Of a DNA stretch of 64,000 bases, positions 21,169 to 31,049 are shown piece after piece (the first letter of the stretch is position 1; every line of letters starts with the position of its first letter). The notes under the pieces are model-generated. The model worked only from the letters and a program-made list of their open reading frames with translations. It had not been told where the DNA came from and made no database searches. Made by a program: the position numbers and the translations under genes. The stretch is from Cordylochernes scorpioides (lineage: Eukaryota; Arthropoda; Arachnida; Pseudoscorpiones; Chernetidae), in NCBI GenBank assembly GCA_030710605.1, contig CP092870.1:12047408-12111407 (forward strand). Reading direction: 5' to 3'.

Positions 21169-21697
21169 TTAATATGTCATATAGCTATATTTTGCGTGTA
21201 GATATAATTTTAAAGTAGACAGTTAGAGAGGATAAAGTTTGGTTGGGTTTACCTCTCCTCGCGTCTATTTTTTTCAACGCGACAATATAAACATTCGAGA
21301 TAAACAGGGAAAGGCGAATTAATCGATAAAAAAAATAGAATTAACTCCTTTAGAGTAAGTAACGAAAATATCACAAAATCAAAATGAATTAATAACAGAA
21401 TATTTTTATAGAAAGATGAGAATTATAATTTTGTGGAACTCTACATCAATATCTTAATCACTAAATGAGACCGAAATATAAACTTTGCGCAACGGTCACC
21501 TTGATATCAACCTTCAATGTGGTGTTATCCATGGCCACCAAAATAGCAAACAACTTGAGCAACTGCCAGTGTCAATCACTCACAAGCTAACAGTTCCTAA
21601 CACCCAGTAGCTCCTAATCCTCCAGTATTTACAAAACATTCCTTATTACGAAAAATAAAGGAGCATTTTCTTATCGTACAACTAAATGTTGTTGATA
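21169..21697. other. Unassigned AT-rich DNA
   Basis: Contains a GGTTGGGTTTACCTCTCCTC block near 21240 resembling the family F end; otherwise nothing recognised. Confidence 0.25.
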
Positions 21698-21823
21698 GCT
21701 TGCGCCATCTATCGTAATAAATATCAACTATACGTTAAATTTTAATTATTCCAGAATTTACCAAATACCCATTCTTGATTTATCAACGAATAGTTTATAT
21801 TTATTCCGATAGATGGCGCAAGC
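21698..21823. repeat. 126-bp palindromic MITE
   Basis: Inverted arms of about 37 bp, starting GCTTGCGCCATCTATCG (left) and its complement ending GATAGATGGCGCAAGC (right, one mismatch), bracket a short AT-rich centre. Both arms contain the GCGCCATCTA motif discussed in the findings. Confidence 0.7.
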
Positions 21824-22039
21824 CATCTGCAACTTTCAGCTTCACGATAAGGATATGCCCTTCCTTTTTGCTTCTTTTATACACCTTATCCCAGTACAAT
21901 ATCAAATTTTGTACTATGCTCACACCATTCCACATTACGTTACAATCAACAATAACCCTCCCTGCCATAAATCGAGGATATTTCATCTATTTTACTATTA
22001 AAGATTGCGACAAAATAACACAGTTCTTTTTTTTTAATA

Positions 22040-22200
22040 CAGTTAAACCTGTCTATAGCTCCCCCTCTTGGGACTCACCAGAATAGGTTGCTATAGACAG
22101 GTCACTTTTAATGTGAAATGTTTACATGTTAATGTTTAAAATCGGCCGCTATAGAGAGGAAGGCTCTATTTAGAGGGGACGCTATAGACAGGTTTAACTG
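22040..22200. mobile_element. pogo/Tigger-like MITE, 161 bp
   Basis: Inverted ends CAGTTAAACCTGTCTATAGC, flanked by TA at 22038-22039 and 22201-22202. A 177-bp relative lies at 45826-46002. CAGT-starting ends with a TA duplication are typical of pogo/Tigger non-autonomous elements. Non-coding. Confidence 0.85.
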
Positions 22201-22637
22201 TATTTCTTTATTCTCCTGGCGCCAACTCCTGTAAATTCTAAAGCTATTATGCATAATCAGAAAATTTCAATTTGAATTTAAAATATATGAAAATAATAAT
22301 AATAATAATAAAATAGCTGCATTAGCCATGTTGCAACAGTATATGCATTTTACATTTTTAATTTAAAATCTATTATAGAATAATTATGAATATTTTTCTC
22401 TCTTTTTCATTATAATTATCACCCTTGTTATCATAATATTATTTCCTTATTATCCCCATTGTAAAATGTGAATACGATGAAGAAATACCACGCGCTAATT
22501 TAATATAATCAGCCCTCAATTATTTTTAAAAGCAATTGCTTTTTTAATCCAATATTTATATATCATAATCAATCTATTATATATACTCTTTATTAAGAGA
22601 AAAAAGGAATTTATAATTTAATTTCTCTTTAAATATT

Positions 22638-22640
<3 letters not shown>
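22201..22640. other. AT-rich DNA
   Basis: No gene recognised; includes a short AAT triplet run near 22292. Confidence 0.3.

Positions 22641-22678
<38 letters not shown>
22641..22678. repeat. (TA)n microsatellite
   Basis: About 19 uninterrupted TA units. Confidence 0.95.
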
Positions 22679-22682
<4 letters not shown>

Positions 22683-23079
22683 GGTCTCGAAAGCCCACTA
22701 ATAAGGGAGAAATATATTCTTCCCAGCTAGACAGTCAATCGGAACCGATACCGCTCAGTTTTTGCCGTCGATGGCCAAGTGGCTTCTCCTTTGTTAAAGA
22801 AGACAAGACAAACGATGGATTTCGGAAACAAGAAGTTCCCAAACAAAAACGATGAAAATAAGTTGATTCTTAAACCATGGGTGATTTGAGGTGTGCACAA
22901 GGTTTGTCTGGAAGTTGGTGACACAACTTGAAGTTGAAGGGAAATTCCCTAGCTTGAAGTCAGGACTGGACTGTGATTCCTGCTTATCTTCTGCTGATCT
23001 TTCAACTGTCTGCTGTCAAAACCTGACTGATCTGAGGGTCACTTGATTCGGGGGACTAATCAGATGGTGATACGCCACA
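22679..23079. other. Unassigned moderately GC-rich DNA, possible old LTR
   Basis: Starts TGTTGTGGTCTCGAAAGCCC directly after the TA run, which could be an LTR end, but no partner or primer site is seen. Confidence 0.2.
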
Positions 23080-23330
23080 AGAAAACAGTGGATCAGAAAT
23101 CAATTAAACGTTGATTTAGCCTGTTCTGTGATATTTGGCCAACCCATTTTCTTGACAAATGAATAAAAGCCAACCACGAACGCGTTTCAGGCTGTTGGCC
23201 CACGTCACCATGGTACAGACTGTAACTCTACGACCAAAAATATTTTGGTCCCAGAAGTTTATTGAGAAATCAAGAAATGGGTATTAAAGGCAAAACTCGC
23301 GTAAATACACTAAACACGTGTGAAAAAATA
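23080..23330 (-). repeat. Hammerhead repeat family E, decayed copy
   Basis: Matches the ribozyme repeat at 57325-57615. The hammerhead region (about 23174-23211, minus) keeps GAAACGCGTT and a paired stem II (GGGC/GCCT), but the CTGACGA core is mutated (read GTGACGT). It directly abuts the Helitron start at 23332. Confidence 0.7.
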
Positions 23331-23331
23331 A

Positions 23332-24056
23332 TCTACTTATATATTTGCCTTATTCTGTCTGTTTGTCTGTTTGTCTGAAGCTCACGGATAGAATGCGCGC
23401 TCATTGGCTGCCAGGGAACACGTGTCCTCCCTGCCCCCCTCTAGACAACCCTGTTATTCAAAAACCATACATCCAATCGCCATGAAATTCGGGGGTATTA
23501 TTAGGTATATCCCCGGAAAGGTTTTCGAAAAATAATTTCTTGAATATCTTGAATATCCTTAGAGTTATTTGCAGAATTGTAGATATAACTCGCAAGCAGC
23601 GCCGCCAGACGGTGATAGGCTTAAGCTTGCTGCTCCACCCCTGTTGACCTTGGGTCATCGTGTGAGTCACAGCATGATGCAACAAAAAACACTCTCTCTG
23701 GGGATTGCGGCGTCAACAACCTGTAAGTTTGCCTCTCTCATAAACCTGTCTATACAGACCACCCTGACTATAGCGACCACTCTAGACAACCCTGTTATCA
23801 GCTGCCTGTCTATACAGACCACCCTGTCTATAGCGGTCACCTTAGGCAACCCTGTTATCAGCAGTGTGATACATCCACCTGTCTATACAGACCACCCTGT
23901 CTATAGCGACCACTCTAGACAACCCTGTTATCAGCTGTGTGATACATCCACCTGTCTATACAGACCACCCTGTTAATAGCGACCACCCAAGTCAACGTTT
24001 TTAAAATATATTCGCACTCGGGTAAACCCCGGGCGTTGCCCGGGCCATTCGTCTAG
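23332..24056 (+). mobile_element. Non-autonomous Helitron, 725 bp
   Basis: Starts A-TCTACTTATATATTTGCC and ends with hairpin CCCGGGCGTTGCCCGGG, CATTCGT and CTAG (24053-24056) followed by T. The first 60 bases match those of the Helitron at 29602. It contains a minisatellite and no coding region. Confidence 0.85.
23745..23990. repeat. Minisatellite inside the Helitron, 60-73-bp unit
   Basis: Four copies start with CCTGTCTATACAGACCACCC; middle units add GTGTGATACATCCA. The sequence resembles the CTGTCTATAG ends of the pogo/Tigger-like MITEs, so the unit may derive from a captured MITE end. Confidence 0.8.
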
Positions 24057-24121
24057 TATATATATAATGCATAATGTGTATCAATTGATTTAAATTTCCT
24101 GGACATAAATTAAATAAATTT

Positions 24122-25522
24122 CTGGACACCGTAAATGCAACACCCTGAAAGAAACATACAAATAACATGAAATTTACAACATGCATTATCGGAGGTGAGA
24201 AATGCAAATGATTAGAATTTAAGCGAAGACGCACATCACGCGCGCCTGTGGCTCCACTTCAAAGCACTATTTAAGGCTTGAAAATTTCGAAGATTTCAAG
24301 TTCGACAATTGAGTTTTTCTTGTGTTTAAAAAAAAACGATCAATATCTCGTAAAAAACAGCGATCATATTTTGATCAAGAATCCGAGTTCGACAGAGGAA
24401 GGATAGTGGCCTACCGAGATTGTGGATTATCTTTCAGGGAAAATTGGTAGTCGTTGTTGGACGAAAACAAACAACTGTAATGCGGATATGTGATCGTTGG
24501 ATGCAGGAAGGTACGACGGACCAACGTGTTCGATCGCATCCACCTCAGTGCACCACTTCACGTGCTGACAGCCAAATTGTGCACATGGCAGTGACAGATC
24601 GCTCAGTCACATCACGAACCGTAGCACAGTACATTCAGTCGGTAACGCATCATTCAGTGTCTGTGCGTACCATTCGATGCCGTTTACAGCAGAATGGTCT
24701 GTCCGCAAGACGTCCAATGCTTCGTCTACCCTTGACGCATAACCACAGACGTCTCCGCCACCAATGGTGCGAAGAAATAAGAATGTGGATGGCATAATGG
24801 AATGAAATTGTCTTTACTGACGAGTCACGCTTTGTCTGGAACACCACGATGGTCGGATTCGAGTCTGGAGACACCGTGGAGAGAGAATGCTGAACAGCTG
24901 CGTTATGCACCGCCAGACTGGTCCTGCACCTGGTATTATGGTATGAGGCGGTATTGGATATCACTCTCGCACTCCTCTAGTACGCATTGCCGGTACTTTA
25001 AACAGCCAACGCTACATCTCAGAGGTGTTGGAGTCAGTTGTCCTTCCTTACCTTCAGGGCTTTCTCACAGCCATATTTAAACAGGATAATGCGCGACCAC
25101 ACGTGGCACGTATTGTCCAAAGTTTCTTCGTCAATCGTCAGATTGAATTGCTTCCCTGGCCGGCTCGCTCTCCGGAACTTTCGCCGATAGAAAGCATGTG
25201 GTCCATGGTTGCTCAACAATTGACCCAGATTACATCCCCAGCTGCCACAATAGATCAACTTTGGCAACGTGTGGAATCTGCTTGGACTGATGTACCCAAA
25301 GAACACATTCAAAGTCTCTTTGAATCAATGCCGAGGTGTGTGGCAGCGGTGATCTCCAACAATGGCGGCTACTCTGGCTACTGATTCTGGCAGGAACCAC
25401 ACTTCGCAGAAGTCAATAAATTTAATCATTTGATACTTGGTCAACATGTTATTTACAATTTTTTTTTTTTGTGATATCTCTTGTCTTTCTTGGGGTTGCA
25501 ATTTGGGTGGCCAGCAGTGTAT
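24122..25522 (+). mobile_element. Tc1-like transposon, decayed
   Basis: The right terminus (25481-25522, ...GGGGTTGCAATTTGGGTGGCC...GTGTA) has a degraded inverted partner near 24122-24155 (CTGGACACCGTAAATGCAAC). It encloses a broken transposase gene and lies just right of a Helitron end. Confidence 0.65.
24420..25384 (+). pseudogene. Tc1-like transposase pseudogene
   Basis: Blocks in order: a DNA-binding half containing MRICDRWMQEGTT and RTIRCRLQQNGLSARRPM, a TAA at 24796-24798, the first catalytic Asp in IVFTDESRF, then frameshifts between about 24860 and 25025, then YLQG..TAIFKQDNARPHVARI (second Asp) and SPELSPIESMW (Glu), ending NNGGYSGY at 25384. The spacing of the last two catalytic residues is the usual 34. 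Several inactivating changes make this copy older than the one at 16944. Confidence 0.85.
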
Positions 25523-25869
25523 TTAAAAAGGCTTCTGAAAATGAGTTTCTTTTTATTCATTTATTTTTTTATATCAAAAAGAAACAAATATCAGAAAGCT
25601 TTTTAAAATTTTTATAAATAATATGTATATTTTCTATTTATTTTCTATAAAGGTTGGCTACCAGAGATTTAGGTGGCATCGCTGCATAGCTTCCTGAAGT
25701 AGGGTGTCAACCGTTTATTGAAAATGTTTTCTTATTGCTTCTTATTTCAGTTCTGCCGCTGGGTCCATTATGCAAAGAGTTCCTAATTATCCAAAGGTAT
25801 TTGATATCATTCTCCGACACCGTCATTAAAATTACTTCAGAATCTAGGATCTCTCCTTAAAGGGATAAT
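25523..25869. other. Unassigned AT-rich DNA
   Basis: Nothing recognised. Confidence 0.3.
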
Positions 25870-26090
25870 CCTGGTCACGGCACTTTTTTACTTGACTCTC
25901 ACCCTGGAGGCCCGGGTTCGATTCCCTGCGTGGGAATCTTTTGGGCTCGAAAATCATGCACTTTGGCAAGTAGTCCGTAAAACCATATTCTCTTTCTCTT
26001 AAATGGATAGCAGTGTCCCATCAAGTCCTACCAAACCGTGTCTTAGAATAGCCATTAGTCCATTACTTATATCCTCTCATCTGGGAGACA
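25870..26090 (+). repeat. tRNA-like SINE remnant (family 3)
   Basis: GGCCCGGGTTCGATTCCC at 25909-25926 is a strong T-arm/B-box; upstream AATCCTGGTCACGGCAC may be a worn A-box. The following sequence runs into a LINE-like 3' end, a known SINE-LINE pairing pattern, though here it may be chance. Confidence 0.4.
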
Positions 26091-26395
26091 TTTACCATCA
26101 TCCCCCCTGACCTGCAGGGCTGGGTCTTCGGGCGAGGCCTGGATGACGCCCTGGCCATCCTTGCATCTGCCAAGACGTGCATCTATAAGTATTATCTAAA
26201 CATTGAACTGAGAGCGGTTCAAATTGATCCTGCCCTTGTCTGGAGGAGGACTCTCTCTAGATGGAGGAGTCTCTCTTCCTGAGAACAATTTTATATATAT
26301 TTTATCACCAAATTGTAAATAATCACATTTACTTTGTTTAATTTATCTTTGATTTTGTAACAATTAACTTAGAGTGTCAATAAAATATATTGAAT
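26091..26395 (+). mobile_element. LINE 3' end fragment
   Basis: A short frame reads WVFGRGLDDALAIL followed by CIYKYYLNIEL. The related fragment at 28555-28995 has IYKFFLNLEV at the same place. An A/T-rich tail with AATAAAATAT (26380-26389) ends it. These look like the extreme C terminus and 3' UTR of a LINE inserted as a short 5'-truncated copy. Confidence 0.5.
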
Positions 26396-26879
26396 TGGCT
26401 ATTACTTATATGTGATAAGTTCTGCCAATAATAATCTTCTATGTGATATATCTCTTCTCACAGAAGGAATTAAATCTCCCGTGTTTCCGATAAAATATCT
26501 GTGGATTGAGTTCGTCTAACTCCTTTATCCAAGAACATGATGAATTCTACAGATTATACCATACATTTCTTTCTTTTGTACACAGTTTTTTTTCTCGATA
26601 TTTTTCCTCTCTCTTTCTTCTTGTTAATATCATATGACTATTCTATTCACGGTCATGTAATGATAAATGTAAAGGCATACATGACAGCGCAAGTGTCCCT
26701 AGGGAGACATAGCGCTTTAAATTGAAATAAATAAATACCATACATTCTGTTCTCATTTAGAACCAAAATGTCAAGTTAAAAACTTTTAGAAATTGGTCTC
26801 ATCTGAACTTGATACTTATTGTGAGGGGTCAGCCTATAAAAACAATATAGCGCCAAGTGTTACATACAGTATTTCTAAT
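26396..26879. other. Unassigned AT-rich DNA
   Basis: Nothing recognised. Confidence 0.3.
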
Positions 26880-27135
26880 ACGATATAATGCGGCTTATGA
26901 TTGTAGAACGACATTTGAAAATTATCCCGCATGTGTTTCTTTTGAACGAAAAATCAAAAATCATTTTAAGGAGAAATCCCTGTACACTCTTATTTTTCCA
27001 TTTATCATTACTCTTCACAATTTATCCTTTCATACTTCATCCTTAAGGTTAGAAATAATCTCTATTTATCCTTAAAATAAATTTCTATTTTTCGTTCAAA
27101 AGAAACACATGCGGGATAATTTTCAAATGTCGTTT
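26880..27135. repeat. Two SINE family 1 body fragments in inverted orientation
   Basis: The left part matches 7770-7850; the right part is the reverse complement of the same body, including the TAATGATAAATGGAAAAATA block but without the tRNA head. Together they form a palindrome ending in AAACGACATTTGAAAATTAT-type arms. Confidence 0.6.
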
Positions 27136-27234
27136 CTATTTAATTCTGCTGTCCTAAAAGCTTATGTGCATAGTTTTCTTAAATATAATTTCTAAGATCC
27201 CACCCTTCATTGCAGCATATATATAAGCAAAATC

Positions 27235-27420
27235 GTCCACTTAGAGCTATAAGAAGCGGTCTGGTAGATTAAATTGGTGAAACCGCTGGGAAGATTCACC
27301 ACTGATGAACCAAGCCCTCCCAATATTTTTTCATCGCAGTAAGGACAGTAGAAGTTTGTTTTATGTTTAAAATAAACTTTCGTGGTTTAATGTTTCTATC
27401 TATTATACAACGGGAGTAAT
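27235..27420. repeat. Foldback family X, partial copy
   Basis: Carries GCGGTCTGGTAGATTAAATT, CCACTGATGAACCAAGCCCT and TTTTTCATCGCAGTAAGGAC blocks shared with 61798-62220. Confidence 0.6.
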
Positions 27421-28554
27421 GGCTGTACTTGAAAGTATACAAAACTGCTGTGATCCTTGTCATTAAAGGCCCCAACTGTTTTTCTCTCTTAGCGCTGAAG
27501 ATATTTAGCTAGATAGTGGAAATATGAAAGAATAAAAGTCTAATGGAGGGCAAAATAGCTTTCTAAATTTCCCCCAAATCTTCAGGTTTAGTCTTTGCTT
27601 CTTTTCCCTCAAATGATTGATTTTACCCTAAAACGTCCCTGTTCAACGTATGGGCATAAAATGGCAAAATGTATTTTCTTTAAAATATTTCACAGCAACT
27701 AGGTTATTTACATTTCCGAGTTTTATGTCACTATTTAAGGTATATAGAATAATGTCTCGCATTCTGCACACACAAATTATCTGAATTCACTTTTTAAGCT
27801 GCGGCATACTCTCTATTGTAATGAATATTATTATATAAAAGATTAACAAATTAATTGACTTGTAGAAAGGTTTTGTAGCCGTAAGAATTATTAGATTGCC
27901 AACATGAGTATTATGATTTTAGAAGCTACGCAAATAACAAATACAAAACTTTATTGTAGCGGTAAACAAACTAAGCCTAACTCTCACTCGCTTCTTTATT
28001 CTCCAGGGGTGCCAAATCTTTACGGCGCGCTAGCTAAATCGTTGAAATATATGAAAAGACATTTAATGATTTCGCTATATACATATATATAAAGCAAAAT
28101 TTATAAATATAATTTTAAAACCATAAATTCTTATAATAGATCTTTAAATATTCATACTTATATAGAGAAAAAGATCAAGTTATTTCCAAGTCTCAACAAT
28201 TTTCTCTTGAAGTTTTATCCCAAATCCTGAACGATTAATTTTTTACGGGTTTGTTCAGCAATTTGCTTTGCTTCTAATAACATATTTTTTCTTTAGCTCA
28301 GCTTTTTTTAATCTTATTTCGTTGCTAGTCAACCAATAAATACTAAGAGAAGTAAGATTCTACCTTAGGATAATAAGAATAGCCATTTTAGGTAGTTCAA
28401 CCATCAAGTTTTCTAAGTCTCTCAAACGAGATTTCAAGAATGCCATAGGTAGAGACGGATCAATTCTTTCTCTATATAGAGATTATTTTTCATTAGTTAT
28501 CAAAAATTTGCTCTCTAACAAAGAATGAGCTACACTTAGACGTTGTTGCTTCTC
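27421..28554. other. Unassigned AT-rich DNA
   Basis: No gene or repeat is recognised. Confidence 0.3.
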
Positions 28555-28995
28555 GGGGCACGATGCGGACGTGGAGGTCTGTGTGAGGTCATCCTGCATA
28601 TCCAGCCTCTTCCCAAGAATCCTGCATTGTCTGTGGCTCCAATGATCTGTCACTGGCCCACCGGTACTGTTCATGTCCACGCATGCTACTCGCATCCTGG
28701 AGGCCTTCAACATCATCCAGCGACCTGCAAAGTTCGCTCTTCGAACAAAGGATGAATAACTACGCCAACGCAATTCACGGGTCAACAAAGTCATCCATCT
28801 ACAAGTTCTTCCTGAATCTTGAAGTGAGGAGAGATAACGAAGATCCCTGATCATCTAGAGGAGGACTCTTCGGGGTTGGGAAATCCTCCTCGAATCTAGA
28901 CATTTGTAAATAGTCGTGTGTATAGAATTTCTCCATAACCTATATCTCGAATTTATCTGTATACTTTACCATTGACGGGTGTCAATAAATTATTA
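28555..28995 (+). mobile_element. LINE 3' end fragment with a zinc-knuckle-like C terminus
   Basis: On the plus strand a frame contains CIVCGSNDLSLAHRYC, a C-X2-C...H...C pattern as found at the C terminus of many non-LTR retrotransposon proteins. A later frame holds IYKFFLNLEVRRDNEDP, similar to 26091-26395. An AATAAA signal (28984) follows. Frame changes show decay. Confidence 0.55.
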
Positions 28996-29329
28996 TTTTT
29001 TCATTAACAAAGTTTTCTTAAAATAACCCTCTAGTCTTCCAAAGCCATCTTACAGTCTTGTATATATAAAGATCAGAATAAGGCTCAAATCTTGCCAGTG
29101 AAACTTGATTTAGATTATGTCGACTCATAACCTATACCACCAACTTGACTTGTTTTAAAAAATCCACGCATCCCAGCGAACTTTGTTCAACTATTCTATC
29201 AATTCGAACATTAAACATGAAGAAATTTACTTCCTACGGTACAGTCACTAGATATATTTGCTAATGCCAGAGCTGATTTATTTCATAATCTTCAATTTCA
29301 ATATTATGATGCATAGCGCGCCATCTATT
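28996..29329. other. Unassigned DNA
   Basis: Nothing recognised apart from a GCGCCATCT motif at 29318, at the edge of the next repeat. Confidence 0.3.
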
Positions 29330-29575
29330 ATGAATATTCGAAACTATTATAGACGCGTATGATTCTTTTGAAAATTAAAAAAATTTCTACTGCCCTTACT
29401 GCAATGAAAAAATTAAAGGGAGGGCCTGGTTCACCAGTGATGAACCCTCCAAGCGGTTTTGCCAGTTTAATCTACCATACCGCTGTTATATTGCATATTT
29501 TGGAACTTCCTTTTATAGTGATACTGTGACGATACTGTTGTTAGACTCTTGGAATGGGTATTTTAGATTAACTAT
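29330..29575. repeat. Foldback family X, half copy
   Basis: Shows CTACTGCCCTTACTGCAATG, GGGAGGGCCTGGTTCACCAG and AAGCGGTTTTGCCAGTTTAA blocks. Confidence 0.6.
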
Positions 29576-29601
29576 GGACATAAGCTTTGAGGACAGCAGA
29601 A

Positions 29602-30444
29602 TCTACTTATATATTTGCCTTATTCTGTCTGTTTGTTTGTCTGTCTGAAGCTCACGGATGGGATTTTTCATAACCATCGGTGGTTCAGTGGTAGAATGCT
29701 CGCCTGCCACGCGGGCGGCCCGGGTTCGATTCCCGGCCGATGCATTTTTTTTTTTTTTTACAATTTTTAAAACTCATTTATATATTATACAAGAATGACA
29801 TCTACGGCGCCAATTTATAATTGTAACGAATAGTATTTGAATAAAAGCATTTAATCGGGTAAAACCCGGGCGTTGCCCGGGTCATTCGTATGTAATAATT
29901 GTATAAACGAATGCAAGACAAAATCACCGCGAATGTTTCTTTTTTTTTAAGGCAATTTCTTTTTAAGGCAATTATCGTTATTTATCGTTAATTTTTGTTT
30001 CGATTTTATTGAAAAAAAAACGATATTGTGCCTTTAAAAAATGATCTTTATTACTATGCAGTTTTCTATTTAGTCAATATACCTAAGTTCATGTTGCAAA
30101 TATAATTATCTCTATCGATTTAGTAGGTGAAATGCACAAAAAAAAAATCGACATGATGAAATCTTTATGAAAATTCACATTTTTATTTTTATATTTTCAA
30201 GACACACACAGTTTGGGGCGGGACGTTTCACAAGAGAGACATCCACGGCGCCAATTTATAATTGTAACGAATAGTATTTTAATTAAAACATTTTAAAAAC
30301 ACACAGTTTGGAACGGGACGTTTCACAAGAGTGACATCCATGGCGCCAATTTATAATTGTAACGAATAGTATTTGAATTAAAACGTTTTTAAAATATATG
30401 CGCACTCAGGTAAAACCCGGGCGTTGCCCGGGCCATTCGTCTAG
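29602..30444 (+). mobile_element. Helitron, 843 bp, with a captured tRNA-Gly and an apparent read-through 3' end
   Basis: Begins A-TCTACTTATATATTTGCC, like 23332. A terminator-like hairpin (CCCGGGCGTTGCCCGGG) occurs at about 29866-29882, but its CTAG is altered (ATTCGTATG). The sequence continues with two more copies of the subterminal block CGGCGCCAATTTATAATTG and ends in an intact hairpin plus CTAG at 30441-30444, followed by T. A tRNA-Gly-like gene lies at 29674-29744. Confidence 0.75.
29674..29744 (+). tRNA. tRNA-Gly(GCC)-like gene inside a Helitron
   Basis: All arms are present: TGGTTCAGTGGTAGAATGCT (A-box), GCCTGCCACGC (anticodon GCC) and GGGTTCGATTCCC (B-box). Only the first acceptor pair is mismatched (C-C). 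A long T-run, a Pol III terminator, follows immediately. Transcription is plausible; whether the product is processed and charged cannot be told. Confidence 0.7.
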
Positions 30445-30796
30445 TTACATATAATTATAAATATATGAATATTTTCCATTGCAGTGAGGGCAGTAGAAAT
30501 TGTTTAATTTTCAAAAGAATCATACCTTTCTATAATAGTTTCGATTTTCAATATTGTCTGTTTCTTTATCTATAGAATTATCATTGAATAGAGAAATGTA
30601 TTTATTATCCTGTAATGTCTCTATTCAATCCGTGGTGAATTGTCTCCAACATTTCCATTTTCACCACTCCATCAATTATTTCTTCAACAAATACTGACCG
30701 AGTATATTTCCTCCATAAATATAGCACGTAATTTATTTTTTGCTCGCCCATAATATGTTTTTTATAAATTTCGAACATGAAAAATACATTTATTTC
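30445..30796. other. Unassigned AT-rich DNA left of the copia element
   Basis: Nothing recognised. Confidence 0.3.
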
Positions 30797-30995
30797 TGTT
30801 GTGTTTTAACTTTAAAAGCACACAAAAAATATAATAAACTTGAATTTGTTTATTCAAGTATCAAAAAACAAAGCTTTACATATAGAACAAATAATAATTA
30901 AGAAGAAGAAAGAAACATTTTAGGAAAAGGCATAAACAAAACAAAAGTACTGGTCAAAAAGAAACATTTAAAATCACAGATTAATATCTTCAACA
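30797..30995 (-). repeat. 3' LTR of the copia element
   Basis: Identical by eye to 34529-34727. The polypurine tract lies at 30996-31004. Confidence 0.95.
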
Positions 30996-31049
30996 CTTCC
31001 CCTTAATCAGATTTCAAATGTTCCTCATACCCAGTAGATATTTGAAGAT

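Noticed and set aside
28483-28854. A 123-codon minus-strand frame as a host gene
   Set aside because: The opposite strand carries a LINE-type C-X2-C...H...C end with a poly(A) signal, a better explanation.
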